From Paenibacillus polymyxa M1 (lineage in GTDB: Bacteria; Bacillota; Bacilli; Paenibacillales; Paenibacillaceae): a stretch of DNA of 64,000 nt. Of this stretch, positions 9,749 to 18,990 are shown one piece after another; position 1 is the first letter of the stretch; each line of letters opens with the position of its first letter. Where the stretch lies: positions 186,001-250,000 of the forward strand of contig NC_017543.1 in assembly GCF_000237325.1 (NCBI RefSeq). Reading direction: 5' to 3'. A program made the position numbers and the translations under genes. The notes under the pieces are model-generated. The model saw only the letters and a program-made list of their open reading frames with translations. It did no database searches and had not been told where the DNA came from.

Positions 9749-10564
9749 ATGAATGAAAAAAAAGCGTTGCAAGCCTTAACCCAACTTACAGGAAGCAGTG
9801 AGGATCAATTTCTTTTGACTGAGGACCATGGAAATATGGGCTTGGTTTTTACAAAAGAAGGAGAGGATTTTTACGTCCAACTCAAATCTGAATTTTGCGA
9901 AAATATTGCACAAGTCATCGATGTAGTAAAGATTGTAGGTACTTTTAAGGAAATAATCGTGTACCGTGAAAAACCGATACAAGAAGTTGATAATAAAAAG
10001 CAAATCGTTGCGAAAGACGAGCTGGGCTTCTATCGATTGTTGGAATCATCTGATGGAATACTGTTCGACATAGTAGTGGACAATGTTAAAGCCGAAAACC
10101 GAGAGGCTGCGTGGGATTATTTCAAACAAAAAGGATTGGTCTCTAGTATAGACCTATTAATGAGAAAAATCGAAGCTTTCAATCGGGAACTAGTAAAGTT
10201 AGATGCTTCCAGTGAATTATACACATTTATCCATCTTCCTTCAGAACTGTTGCTTTCAAAAAAAAAGCTTGAAGCATGGAAGGAAGCCGCTGATGCTGGC
10301 TCTCTGATTATAGGTGCAGTAGATTGCCGATATTTAATCGTTGTGAAGAATGGTAAACCGATTAATGGCAGATTTATAGATCCAACCTATGGATTCCTGA
10401 ATATCGATTATGCGGGATGGACACTCTGTGAGCCTTCATTTCATTCAACGGAGGAATTGATTGAATGGTTTGCATTTAATCTTGAGAACCCCATTGTCGA
10501 TGTGGTCCCCAGTCACCTGGTTGAGAATCTCTTGAGCGTAGATAATATTAAAATTCAGAGCTAA
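9749..10564 (+). CDS. hypothetical protein, 271 aa, leader-controlled
   Basis: Unrecognised soluble protein (MNEKKALQALTQLTG). GAAGGAGA lies about 9 bases before ATG 9749. The first 100 residues are beta-rich, followed by charged helices (AWDYFKQKGL, LMRKIEAFNRELVKL) and a C-terminal alpha/beta part (DCRYLIVVKNGKPING, YGFLNIDYAGWTL). No signal peptide or known catalytic motif. It is a single-gene unit between its leader and a terminator at 10709. Confidence 0.6.
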   Translation: MNEKKALQALTQLTGSSEDQFLLTEDHGNMGLVFTKEGEDFYVQLKSEFCENIAQVIDVVKIVGTFKEIIVYREKPIQEVDNKKQIVAKDELGFYRLLESSDGILFDIVVDNVKAENREAAWDYFKQKGLVSSIDLLMRKIEAFNRELVKLDASSELYTFIHLPSELLLSKKKLEAWKEAADAGSLIIGAVDCRYLIVVKNGKPINGRFIDPTYGFLNIDYAGWTLCEPSFHSTEELIEWFAFNLENPIVDVVPSHLVENLLSVDNIKIQS

Positions 10565-10708
10565 GAACATTACACTGCAACATCCTTATGGGAAGGTAAT
10601 TACCTATTCGATCTATCAATAAGCCTGTACAATTCCCACTAGATGAATCTTATTAAAAAGATAATAGGAGCAGAGAGGTAGCTTAACTCATCTCCACCAT
10701 TTACCTTG

Positions 10709-10750
10709 AGAAGCAAAGGCTATGTTTGTATCATAAGTCCTCTGCTTCTT
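10709..10750 (+). terminator. intrinsic terminator
   Basis: AGAAGCA(AA)GG pairs with CC(TC)TGCTTCT with a TTT tail, about 145 bases after the preceding stop. The stretch 10565-10708 holds no gene that I can see. Confidence 0.55.
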
Positions 10751-10795
10751 TAACCCAGTGGGAGAGACCAGAACTTTTCAACTCACATCTAAAAT

Positions 10796-10972
10796 GATAA
10801 GATGACCTAAAGATATTTTTCAATTTGTCCCAAGCACGCGCTATAGGGATTTTGAGAGTTAAGAATACACTTTAACGAGAGTGGACCAATCTGCCATTTA
10901 TGGTAGCATGCCTTTTTAAGGGCTTATGGTCTTTTTCGTTAAGGTGTATTTTTTTCGCCTTATCACAACCCA
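10796..10972 (+). promoter_or_regulatory. class I leader: ANGC hairpin, branched terminator
   Basis: A -10-like GATAAG (10796-10801) has a weak -35. The ANGC element is 10827-10850: TCCC/GGGA outer, AGC/GCT inner, loop ACGC, starting 26 bases after the -10. ATACACTTTAACGA (10865-10878) pairs with TCGTTAAGGTGTAT (10936-10949) and encloses smaller hairpins (TGCCATTTATGGTA and GCCTTTTTAAGGGC), followed by a T run. CACAACCCA is at 10964-10972. Confidence 0.75.
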
Positions 10973-11000
10973 TATCCAAAAAACAAGGAGAGATTTGACA

Positions 11001-12071
11001 ATGAAAAAGAATTTTCCAGTAACGATTACAAAAATGCAAGCCGCTGCTTTAGAAGCTATCATGAGCACTGAAACCTTTTCAAACAATCCAGAAAAACTTA
11101 TTGAAGTACATTCCCAGAATCCAAACGGCTGGGTTAATTATGTAGGTCTAAATGGAATGAACAGTAGACAACTTAAAAATGCTTTGAAATATGGCTACAC
11201 TACACATGTAAAAATAAAAAGGATAGTAGTAACTCGTGGTGAAGGTCCAAGCTCTGAATGCTGCATACCTCATCATGTAACAAGTTGGGAGGATGCAGAC
11301 AATGTTCTAAAGCGAATGGCTCTAACAGCTCCTGATATAGGATACCATAAGACCGATTTCGTGATTTTGTTTACTAATGGAGACGTATACAGTGGTACAT
11401 ATGAGTTAAAACTTGCAGATCAATATTCTGCAAGTTTGTACAAACATGTTACTGACCATTGTGAATTCTACGCTGGGATCTGTAAGAGACTTCCTAGTCA
11501 TATCAATCCTGAGCAATATCAAGACCTTATAGGACATAACACTGCTGAATACCTACTTCTTCTGGATAACGTTATTTATCCAAGCGCAAACAAAGAAGGC
11601 ATTGATCCAAAACTTATTCAAACTGCATTAAATAAGCCCAAAAATAAGGAAACTAAAAGATACTTAGGGCAAATTGAAACCAACTTCATACTTCACAAGG
11701 AAAAGAATGCTTCTAACAATACCATTTACTATGTGTATTCTAAAGGAGTTCGACACACTTCTTTTAAGAGTCCTGAGGCGCTAAAACGATGGATGGACAA
11801 ATTCGGCTTAACACTGGGAGAAGAAACTCAAGAGCACACATACAGAATTAACGGTGCTTACCGAGTCACTATGGTTCCAAACTTAGAAGGTTACTTGCAC
11901 TTACCACAAATCGCCATCCTTATGAATGGAGGTTTGGTTCGAGCCTATAAGGAGATTACTCCTGAGGTAACCAACATTTATGTCGATACAAATTACAAGG
12001 AGAGAATCCGCTTCGATTTCAATATACGAAGTAGACTATGGTATCTACGAAAATTCTTTTGGGATAAATAA
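11001..12071 (+). CDS. hypothetical protein, 356 aa, leader-controlled
   Basis: Unrecognised large soluble protein (MKKNFPVTITKMQAAAL). ATG 11001 has AAGGAG about 12 bases before it. The N-terminal half includes a DFVILFTNGDVYSGTYELKL strand pair and a following HVTDHCEFYAGICKRLPSHI helix, loosely like domains attached to large polyvalent plasmid proteins; this is a weak resemblance. The C-terminal half has a possible second alpha/beta unit (KNASNNTIYYVYSKGVRHTS). No enzyme motif is obvious. It probably shares a transcript with the 130-residue gene 82 bases downstream. Confidence 0.6.
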   Translation: MKKNFPVTITKMQAAALEAIMSTETFSNNPEKLIEVHSQNPNGWVNYVGLNGMNSRQLKNALKYGYTTHVKIKRIVVTRGEGPSSECCIPHHVTSWEDADNVLKRMALTAPDIGYHKTDFVILFTNGDVYSGTYELKLADQYSASLYKHVTDHCEFYAGICKRLPSHINPEQYQDLIGHNTAEYLLLLDNVIYPSANKEGIDPKLIQTALNKPKNKETKRYLGQIETNFILHKEKNASNNTIYYVYSKGVRHTSFKSPEALKRWMDKFGLTLGEETQEHTYRINGAYRVTMVPNLEGYLHLPQIAILMNGGLVRAYKEITPEVTNIYVDTNYKERIRFDFNIRSRLWYLRKFFWDK

Positions 12072-12153
12072 TAAGATAAGTAAAACATCAGCATAAAGAG
12101 TCTTATTAGGGTCCAAGAAATCTAACTAAATTTTTTGAAAGAGGTTATTAATC

Positions 12154-12546
12154 ATGTCAGTTATGATCATAAAGAATATTACTTTTATCAAGGTCCTAAA
12201 TTCTCTTTTCTTCAACTACCACTATCATATAAGATCACACCTGGAGCAATTCAGAGATTATACAAAAATGAAAGGTTTGGTTGAGGAGTTACGTATAGCC
12301 AATATAAGATCTTATACATTGAAATACAAAGAAGGTGAGGAAATTCAATATTTTAAAATTAAGTATGACTCGAATGAGAAATTCCTCAATAATGCGGCAA
12401 CACTAAAAGCGCTACGGGCAATAAAATATAATATAGAATTACCAGAAGATCAATTCGATTACACTTTTATAGATACTGCTATTGAGGCTTTAAAGAATGC
12501 CATAATTGAGGATTTACCTGAATGGCAAGAAGCAAGTTGGGGCTGA
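12154..12546 (+). CDS. hypothetical protein, 130 aa
   Basis: Small protein of unknown function. ATG 12154 follows AAAGAGG by 9 bases. The first 25 residues are hydrophobic and aromatic (FIKVLNSLFFNYHYHI) but not a clear membrane helix. The rest is helical, ending with an acidic LPEWQEASWG. No leader of its own, so it is most likely the second gene of the unit beginning at 11001; a terminator follows at 12579. Confidence 0.5.
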   Translation: MSVMIIKNITFIKVLNSLFFNYHYHIRSHLEQFRDYTKMKGLVEELRIANIRSYTLKYKEGEEIQYFKIKYDSNEKFLNNAATLKALRAIKYNIELPEDQFDYTFIDTAIEALKNAIIEDLPEWQEASWG

Positions 12547-12578
12547 AATAGAAAAATTAAATTGTTTCTAAAAAATAA

Positions 12579-12617
12579 GAAGGCTGCTTCAAAAGTATGA
12601 GCGGCCTTCTTTCTTTT
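12579..12617 (+). terminator. intrinsic terminator
   Basis: AGAAGGCTGCT pairs with AGCGGCCTTCT and is followed by TTCTTTT, 33 bases after the preceding stop. Confidence 0.8.
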
Positions 12618-12776
12618 AATTAATTAAGATTGTTCTATTCTTTAACTGATGTCATAAATCTCTTAGGATGTGGTGTTCATTAAAGCCATGTTAAAACCAT
12701 TCACCAACACCCTAAATCAATACCATTTTTAAAACAATGAAGTACGAGAGTTGGGTAATAAAATATTGTTTGTGAT

Positions 12777-12945
12777 TTGTAATTTTTCTCCTAAAATGCT
12801 ATAATTCAAAAATAAATCGTTTAATCTTAGGCTCTGACATGCGTCATAGAGTCATTATTCTAAAGAAGCGCTCAATCGAGCGAATGAACTACAAAAAGAG
12901 GAAGAATTTCCTTTAAAGTAGTTATTCGTTGGAAAGGGCGCTTTT
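12777..12945 (+). promoter_or_regulatory. class I leader: promoter, ANGC hairpin, terminator
   Basis: TTGTAA (12777-12782) and TATAAT (12800-12805), spacer 17. The ANGC element is 12830-12853 (25 bases after the -10): GGCTC/GAGTC outer, TGAC/GTCA inner, loop ATGC. The terminator pairs 12866-12892 with 12918-12943 (AAGCGC...GCGCTT) and ends in TTTTTTGTGTTT. No CACAACCCA. Confidence 0.8.
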
Positions 12946-13007
12946 TTGTGTTTAACCAAATTTTAATAGTCCTTCATAGTTTGATATTAAATCGAGGAGG
13001 TATCCCA

Positions 13008-13751
13008 ATGATCGAACAATTAACAATAGACACTTTAGATACTTTTTTGAATTCTAAAGAGCCGATCAAACGATTAGTAGAAAGATGGATAATGCTTGAT
13101 TTTTTGGATGGGCTCAAAGGATCAGCCGCTTTTATGGAGTACAAGGATGTATGTATGTCATTCCGTGTTCCATTTAGAATCGGGGAATTACATTTCAGTT
13201 TGTACTATGATAAACCACAAGAAGGGGATTTTGTTAAGTTAGTTCAAATAAGAGATAAGGATTCGGTACTTAAAATTAAGCATTACTTGACAGGTATCAT
13301 TGAAACAGAAGAGGGGTATCAAGCTGTTTACACGAAAAAGGAATATCCTCATAACGCGAGTCACATTGTGACACAAGGACTGAAAGGTACAGCTCAATTT
13401 CAACTCTGTGATTATTGGAAAGTACGTGCAACATCTATCCCCCCAATGACAGAGAATGCTACCATTCGAACTGTTATTCGTGAAATGATAGGAAAATCAG
13501 TTCATCTAATTTTAAGAACTCCAGATGACTGGTTACAGGAAATCACCAGTCTACCTCTTTATTTGGAACATATTTCGTGGGAAGGTAATACACTTTCAAT
13601 TTTAGGCACCCAAGGGACTTATCTACACATAAACGGTGTTACAAGGGTACGAGTAAACGAACAATATATACTTTTTGATGTTTATAACTCGCCTCATGGA
13701 TACAGTTATTCCTTTTATATGGCTAGTTCTCTTGATCTCTATAAGAAATAG
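13008..13751 (+). CDS. hypothetical protein, 247 aa, leader-controlled
   Basis: Unrecognised soluble protein (MIEQLTIDTLDTFLNSKE). ATG 13008 has GAGGAGG about 8 bases upstream. It begins with a helix, then alternates strands (MSFRVPFRIGELHFSLYYD), a central helix containing MIGKSVHLIL and a C-terminal beta-rich part (LSILGTQGTYLHINGVTRV). No membrane segment or known motif. Single-gene unit after a class I leader; the 85 bases after the stop contain only the promoter of the next unit. Confidence 0.6.
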   Translation: MIEQLTIDTLDTFLNSKEPIKRLVERWIMLDFLDGLKGSAAFMEYKDVCMSFRVPFRIGELHFSLYYDKPQEGDFVKLVQIRDKDSVLKIKHYLTGIIETEEGYQAVYTKKEYPHNASHIVTQGLKGTAQFQLCDYWKVRATSIPPMTENATIRTVIREMIGKSVHLILRTPDDWLQEITSLPLYLEHISWEGNTLSILGTQGTYLHINGVTRVRVNEQYILFDVYNSPHGYSYSFYMASSLDLYKK

Positions 13752-13836
13752 ATATCAAGAACATTATAAATCCTTAGATTTATTTAACAAAGTTCTCGGC
13801 ATCAAGAAACAATACTAATTACTACTTAGTGTTTGC

Positions 13837-14014
13837 TTGCTGACCTACAGTAACTGTGCTATCATTTATTAATACTTTAACTGCATTCATTACAATGGCT
13901 CTCGCACGCGCAAAAGAGTCAATCATTACAAGAAGCACGATTATGTGTCTATTTCACTTTTTTAGGTAGCATTATGCACCTGAAGTGACTTGCATACAAT
14001 CGTGCTTCTTTTTG
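13837..14014 (+). promoter_or_regulatory. class I leader: promoter, ANGC hairpin, terminator
   Basis: TTGCTG (13837-13842) and TATCAT (13860-13865), spacer 17. The ANGC element is 13897-13920: GGCTC/GAGTC outer, short CGC/GC inner pairing, loop ACGC; it starts 31-32 bases after the -10. AGAAGCACGATTATGTG (13931-13947) pairs with CATACAATCGTGCTTCT (13993-14009) followed by TTTTTGC. The 110 bases from here to the start codon contain no further element that I recognise. Confidence 0.75.
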
Positions 14015-14127
14015 CTATGCAAAATTTTTTACTCAAAGCTTTCAAATTTGTTTTTTCCTACCCTCTGCACAGGGATAAATCAATTTACCCCTCGTGCAGT
14101 GAGAGGGTACAATTCTGGAGGCATATT

Positions 14128-14988
14128 TTGAATAATAAAGATAATATGTATAGAGTCGAGCGTTTTTCACAAGATCAAATTCTTCAATTAAATCAAAGTC
14201 TTGCTAACTACGCTTTGGGCTTCAAAGGTCTTCCTCAGCATCATAAAGAGGTTTTTGAGAAAAAGGGCTGGTTATTGCCATTTCTCCTCGCATATGACGA
14301 TTTGTTGTGGGGGAGATGGGATTACTGGCTAAACATTCAGATGAAGGGAACAATTTCAGGGAGCGGGCCTATACCTCAGATTGATTGGGCTGACAATGGA
14401 ACATTTAGAGTAGAGCAAACTAAAAAAATGCTTCTTCAATGCCTAAGTCACCCTGAAGCCACCATAGATAATTTTGCTGAATGGTTATTGTGGGGGTTAG
14501 GTAAAACAGACCAAAGATTGAGTATCTCTGAAAAGTTAAATGAGCACTATTATAAGATATTCGATTTATTTCTTATTCTCGATAATCCCTTTGATTATTT
14601 ATCGTATCTTTTGAGTGAACATTCCGGACATGGCTATAAAAAAGGAATTGGTTATTTTCCAACACCAATGGGGATCACAAGGATGATGGTTGAGATGAAT
14701 CGTGGCAATGAGGACCTAGAAGTTATGAAGAGACAAACAGTTTCTGATCCTTGTGTAGGTTGCGGTGCTATGTTACTTCCAGCTTCTAACTATTATCTAA
14801 GAGCTTACGCACAGGATATTTCCGGAATTGCAGTGAAGCTCTGTATCATTCAAATGTTTTTCTATGCACCGTGGTATGCAAAACCAGGAAAAGATATAGC
14901 AGGATTCGACGATGTAGAACCCATTAAGATTACTATCGAAGGTTCTCCTAGGAATAGCGATGGTGGTCAGTATTCTTTCGCATTTTAA
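14128..14988 (+). CDS. N6-adenine-methyltransferase-fold protein lacking the catalytic motif
   Basis: The likely start is TTG 14128, seven bases after GGAGG; the frame is open further up but overlaps the leader. The N-terminal 180 residues are helical. Then GIGYFPTPMGITRMMVEM resembles the entry of HsdM-type methyltransferases, and DPCVGCGAML at about residue 207 matches the SAM-binding motif I, followed by AQDIS as the acidic second strand. The expected NPPY/DPPY catalytic motif does not appear in the remaining 60 residues, so it may be inactive, bind SAM for another purpose, or act on another substrate. It forms an operon with the PP-loop ATPase 36 bases downstream. Confidence 0.6.
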   Translation: MNNKDNMYRVERFSQDQILQLNQSLANYALGFKGLPQHHKEVFEKKGWLLPFLLAYDDLLWGRWDYWLNIQMKGTISGSGPIPQIDWADNGTFRVEQTKKMLLQCLSHPEATIDNFAEWLLWGLGKTDQRLSISEKLNEHYYKIFDLFLILDNPFDYLSYLLSEHSGHGYKKGIGYFPTPMGITRMMVEMNRGNEDLEVMKRQTVSDPCVGCGAMLLPASNYYLRAYAQDISGIAVKLCIIQMFFYAPWYAKPGKDIAGFDDVEPIKITIEGSPRNSDGGQYSFAF

Positions 14989-15024
14989 GTGCAATTATCA
15001 TAGGTTACCTAAGGAGGAAATATA

Positions 15025-16143
15025 TTGCGTTTTGAACTAAATCATAACCAAGGTATTGATAGTGATTCTAAAAGGAAAGAAAAACTTGTACTACGAAAAA
15101 ATAGAATCATTTTTTTTAGCGGGGGAAGGGCCAGTTTTGTTGTAGCCGACTTTGTGAAGAAAAGCTATCCTGATGACAATATTTTACTATATTTTACGGA
15201 CACATTATGGGAAAGCCCTGATACGTACCGTTTCATCAAAGAATGCTCCGATAAATTAAAACTTCCCTTGTTAATTCATAGCGCAGGTATAACGCCGATG
15301 CAACTCATGTTTGAAAAAAAGTTGGTTTTTAACAATATGATCGGCGATTGCTCTAAACTTCTCAAGATGCGCGTTGCTTCTGACTACTTGAAAAAGCAGA
15401 TTAAACCGAAGGTTGAAAGATGGCTAAATCATCAATTTTTGAAACAAGCAGATTTCATTAAAGACGCAACACTCTATTTTGGAATAGGCATTGAAGAGCT
15501 GCATCGAGAAGAAGCAATTGCTAGAAACTGGAGACCATTTCGTGTTGAAATGCCACTCATTGATAACATGATACGCATAGACAATGTGCTTAAAGAATAC
15601 AACATTATGGAACCTGAGTTATATAAGCTAGGCTTTGCTCACAATAATTGTAACGGGCGATGCGTAAAAGCTGGACAGGGACACTATCGAAACCTAAAAA
15701 AAACTATGCCCGAGATATTTCAGAAGCATATGGAAGAGGAATATCACCTCTATATGTGTGTGTCAGCATACAGATATATTCTAGACAAGAGCGTACCTGA
15801 CGAAAATCAGATTCCATCACATCTCCAAGAAGAAATGCTGCAAGAATTAGATGATGCCTATCGGGGATACTTTTACGGCAAGTGTACAAAACCAAAACTC
15901 TATATACATCCGGCAGCAAGCGCATCAACAAGATACATGAAAATAAAAAAGTATAGCTTTATGAAGCGTAAAGGGAAAAATCCAGAAGTAAGTCAATTAG
16001 AAGATAACGAACATTTGTATACAAATGTTCGTAATCCAAGTGAGCCCTTCACGCTTCGCGAGTTTGCTTTACTCGAGAATTCAAAACCTGAACAGATCGA
16101 TCTATTCGATATCGGTGGATGCGGTTGTTTTGTTCAATTTTGA
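15025..16143 (+). CDS. PP-loop ATPase of the PAPS-reductase/DndC-like superfamily
   Basis: TTG 15025 lies seven bases after AAGGAGG. FFSGGRAS at about residues 30-37 is the PP-loop (SGGxxS) that binds ATP, and LLYFTDTLWESPDTYRFIKE fits the next strand and helix of the family. CNGRCVKAGQGHYRNL about residue 210 and a C-terminal GGCGC provide four cysteines that could bind a metal or iron-sulfur cluster. Relatives adenylate substrates for sulfur or nitrogen transfer (PAPS reductase, tRNA thiolation, DndC DNA phosphorothioation). Its neighbour is a methyltransferase-fold protein, which suggests nucleic-acid modification; the substrate is not known. Confidence 0.65.
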   Translation: MRFELNHNQGIDSDSKRKEKLVLRKNRIIFFSGGRASFVVADFVKKSYPDDNILLYFTDTLWESPDTYRFIKECSDKLKLPLLIHSAGITPMQLMFEKKLVFNNMIGDCSKLLKMRVASDYLKKQIKPKVERWLNHQFLKQADFIKDATLYFGIGIEELHREEAIARNWRPFRVEMPLIDNMIRIDNVLKEYNIMEPELYKLGFAHNNCNGRCVKAGQGHYRNLKKTMPEIFQKHMEEEYHLYMCVSAYRYILDKSVPDENQIPSHLQEEMLQELDDAYRGYFYGKCTKPKLYIHPAASASTRYMKIKKYSFMKRKGKNPEVSQLEDNEHLYTNVRNPSEPFTLREFALLENSKPEQIDLFDIGGCGCFVQF

Positions 16144-16185
16144 TTAGAACAATAAATATCAAACCATTAAATGGAGGTCTTAAAC

Positions 16186-16359
16186 TTGTTTACACGAATA
16201 ACTTTTGACAATTTTGGTACCATTGAGCATATGTTTATTAAAGAAAGTAAAATGGATGCTATCCAAACCTGGGAAAATATTTGGGGTAAGGGGATTGTAA
16301 GCATTATTAATATTGGTCAAGCAATGGATGCTCGTGATTTTGGTGGATTGGTTCACTAG
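16186..16359 (+). CDS. small hypothetical protein, 57 aa
   Basis: TTG 16186 follows GGAGG by 9 bases. The product (MFTRITFDNFGTIEHMFI) is soluble, with a central WENIWGKGIVSIINIG. It lies 42 bases after the PP-loop gene and is closed by a terminator at 16390, so it is probably the third gene of that operon. Function unknown. Confidence 0.5.
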   Translation: MFTRITFDNFGTIEHMFIKESKMDAIQTWENIWGKGIVSIINIGQAMDARDFGGLVH

Positions 16360-16389
16360 AGCCATGATAATTATGGAGTAATCTTTTTA

Positions 16390-16418
16390 AAGCCTCGGGC
16401 ATTTGTCGAGGCTTTTTT
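16390..16418 (+). terminator. intrinsic terminator
   Basis: AAGCCTCG/CGAGGCTT stem followed by six T, closing the methyltransferase-like/PP-loop operon. From here to 16710 there is only upstream DNA of the next gene. Confidence 0.85.
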
Positions 16419-16710
16419 GTGTATATGCCAACACAATCATTGTGAGTTTGGCTAATCCTCTTCAGAAATGAAATATTCAATTGGTGGTTAATCACACGTG
16501 TATTTAGTTAAATTTTGATGGTTGTGTAACAACAGTGAGCGTCCATATTTGTATTGTAAACAAAGTTGAATTGTGATAGCATTTAATATAAGGAAATATA
16601 TTCTATTTATTAGTACTGAATTCCTTTGAAGAAGATTCTATAAACAGAAAATAATGAGAGCTGGCTAGCAATCATATCAATAAATTACTTATGAAAGGAA
16701 GGTATCGATT

Positions 16711-17133
16711 ATGGGTATGAAAAAACGTTCGTTGATGGGAATTATACTATCACTCAGTTTATTTGCAATCATAATACTGACTGTAAAATCTTCGATTCTC
16801 AATGCTGATGCAAACATTTCAGCTAAGAATAGATCTAATGTTGATGAAAACCTCCCTAATTATTCCATTAATAAAGAAGGGCAAACTTATGGCCATGGCC
16901 CTTACCCTTCAGGATCAAAACATGGACCAGATTTGATAAAGGCAGAAGGGGAAAATGGGGTTATCGGATATGTAAAGTCCTCTGATATGGAAACTTCCGT
17001 ATCTTCACCAGAAGAAGCTTTAACAGATCAAAAGTCTATAAAGAACGCCGGTTATAAATCGATTCCTTTGTATGATTCCGATGGAACAACCGTCATTGGC
17101 GAATTTAAAATGTATTCTTCAAAAGGGGATTAA
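16711..17133 (+). CDS. exported protein, 140 aa, paralogous to next gene's C-terminus
   Basis: An N-terminal KKRS patch and a hydrophobic helix (about residues 8-27) indicate export, either as a signal peptide or a membrane anchor. Residues about 50-138 contain NKEGQTYGHGPYPSG, DLIKAEGENGVIGYVKSSDM, SPEEAL and IPLYDSDGTTVIGEF. The same ordered blocks occur in the C-terminal half of the 265-residue protein immediately downstream. ATG 16711 has AAAGGAAGG about 8 bases upstream. I recall this block pattern from unnamed extracellular proteins of Bacillales but cannot name a function. Confidence 0.65.
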   Translation: MGMKKRSLMGIILSLSLFAIIILTVKSSILNADANISAKNRSNVDENLPNYSINKEGQTYGHGPYPSGSKHGPDLIKAEGENGVIGYVKSSDMETSVSSPEEALTDQKSIKNAGYKSIPLYDSDGTTVIGEFKMYSSKGD

Positions 17134-17184
17134 TGAAATTTAAACATAATCCAAAATTTCTTACAGTCGGGGAGGAAAAGTATC

Positions 17185-17982
17185 TTGGTTAACGTGATTG
17201 CAAAAAATGTAAAAGTTTTACTAGTATGTTTTTTTTCAATTATTTTTATGTCGACAACAGCCTCAGCCAACACCAGCTCTGGCTACTACGACACTCCAAC
17301 AATTAATGGCTATAATTATTCATTTACGTCTGAAGTGTGGTTAAGATATCCTACAACTGGCCAAACAATCGAAGCTGTTGGTTTTGTTAAGGCCAATACC
17401 GGTGTTCCCGCAGGGTATATGGGTGTTCAAGCACGTTTGTTCGATCAATCGGGTACTATGAAAACTTCAAGCTCTATGGCGTATAACGAAAACGATGGAA
17501 ACATAAATAATTATGCATATTCGCCCAGACTAACTTCTAAAGGGGTATATTATTCTCAAACCAAAGCTGCTTTTTACTATGGCAGTGGATATACAAGTTA
17601 TGTTGGTTATAGATCTCCAAATCAAACTTTTTCAAATACTGAGTCCGGAATCTCAGTCAAAAACTCGAAGGATATAGAGGAGTTACTGTCTAAAACCCAA
17701 TACTCATTAAACAGTAACGGAGAAACTTTCGGTTCCGCGTTATCCGCTAATACGATTGGAGTCGAACCCGAGTTAATTTCTGCCGAAGGTACAAATGGTG
17801 TTAAAGGTTATATTAGATCGGAAGATCTAGCACCTAAAGTTTCCTCTATTGACGAAGCAATTAAACAAACAGGCAAAAATGGTGACATTCGAAAAATCCC
17901 CCTTTATGATGTAGAAGGGAAAAAAAACATTGGGGAATTTGAGGTCGTAACTAATTATGAAGTCAAGGATGAGGCTAAGTAA
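17185..17982 (+). CDS. secreted protein, 265 aa, with repeat domain shared with preceding gene
   Basis: TTG 17185 has GGGGAGG 9 bases upstream. A signal peptide ends near TTASA (about residue 28). Residues about 30-150 form a glycine/tyrosine/serine-rich beta region. Residues about 165-260 repeat the blocks of the preceding protein: LNSNGETFGSA, LISAEGTNGVKGYIRSEDL, SIDEAI, KIPLYDVEGKKNIGEF. The genes are 51 bases apart and probably co-transcribed. Likely an extracellular pair; partner or ligand unknown. Confidence 0.7.
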   Translation: MVNVIAKNVKVLLVCFFSIIFMSTTASANTSSGYYDTPTINGYNYSFTSEVWLRYPTTGQTIEAVGFVKANTGVPAGYMGVQARLFDQSGTMKTSSSMAYNENDGNINNYAYSPRLTSKGVYYSQTKAAFYYGSGYTSYVGYRSPNQTFSNTESGISVKNSKDIEELLSKTQYSLNSNGETFGSALSANTIGVEPELISAEGTNGVKGYIRSEDLAPKVSSIDEAIKQTGKNGDIRKIPLYDVEGKKNIGEFEVVTNYEVKDEAK

Positions 17983-17994
17983 ATCTAATGATTA

Positions 17995-18990
17995 CTTATT
18001 CTACTTAAAAGAAAAATTAAAAAAGAGCATTCCTTGAGACTAACCACCGTTTGTGAGACAGGGATCAAAACACCTTCCAAGTTTAAAGCAGCCAGTTGTC
18101 GGAAATGAACCGGTGACTGGTTGTTTAGTTTTGTCTGAATGCGAATTGAGCTATAGTAAAGGATGTACCCTCGAACGGTCTGCTCGATTGCCATCCTCGT
18201 ACAGGTTAAACCTTCGAGGTAGAACGTTTCAGACTTTAGTGTCGAATGAAACGATTCGATGGGGCATTATCAATTGGCGTTCCCTTACGGGACATGCTCA
18301 TGCTCATGATCATGCCTTTTCCCTTTATAGCTTACTGGAAGCCCAAGGATGTATAGACGCTGCCTTGATCGCTAATGGCAAATACGTAATGTCCGTTACG
18401 AGTTTTTGCATAGGCAAGTCTGCTTCAAACTGTCACATTAGCAGATGCCCTCGCGATATGAACGTGCTGCCCAGTAGGTTTCCGTTTCTTCGCTTTTACA
18501 CGACATCGCAGCCCTTCACTGTATACTCCCACCGAAGCAAGGCGGTGATTTTCCGGTATCCATAACGATATTTATGCTGGATACAGAGTTTGCGAATTTT
18601 CTCTACCAAGTGGTCCTCAGTTTGCTCGCATACTCCGCCTTCCAGCGATCGTACGTGGCGCTAGTTATTCCTTTCCATGCACAAGCTTGCTTCACACTTA
18701 CTTCCCCTCGGATCTACTCCATCCACTCCCTTACGATCGTTGACGATACCACATCTCCAGTACCCTGTACTGTTTTAGCAACTGCAGGCTGCTCTAAACG
18801 GTTCTGCTCGCCATTACGGTACCATATCATCCAAGTGTCCATTTGTGTCTTGTTTCGTATGTAGCGAATAAATCCTCGGTTGGAAAGAAGGCTATCATAA
18901 TACGATGAAGATATACAAGCAAATAACGAACCGAACCGCTTCTTCAACGCAAGATGGCGGTTTTTTCTTCGAACGCGCCGATAGGCAGAA
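17995..18990 (-). mobile_element. decayed IS3-family (IS150-type) transposase
   Basis: On the minus strand, pieces of an OrfA/OrfB-type transposase follow each other in shifting frames. An N-terminal part includes GEVSVKQACAWKGITSATYDRW; the C-terminal integrase-core part includes ESFHSTLKSETFYLEG, AIEQTVRGYILYYSSIRIQ and KLNNQSPVHFRQLAA, typical of the last part of IS3-family OrfB. Several stops and frameshifts make it inactive. No clear terminal repeats or target duplication found. Confidence 0.65.

Noticed and set aside
13990..14127. 46-residue N-terminal extension of the methyltransferase-like protein
   Set aside because: It runs through the leader terminator; TTG 14128 has a well-placed GGAGG.
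18053..18864. Plus-strand frames of 170 and 96 codons
   Set aside because: They are the antisense of the IS3-type transposase relic, whose minus-strand pieces match the family.
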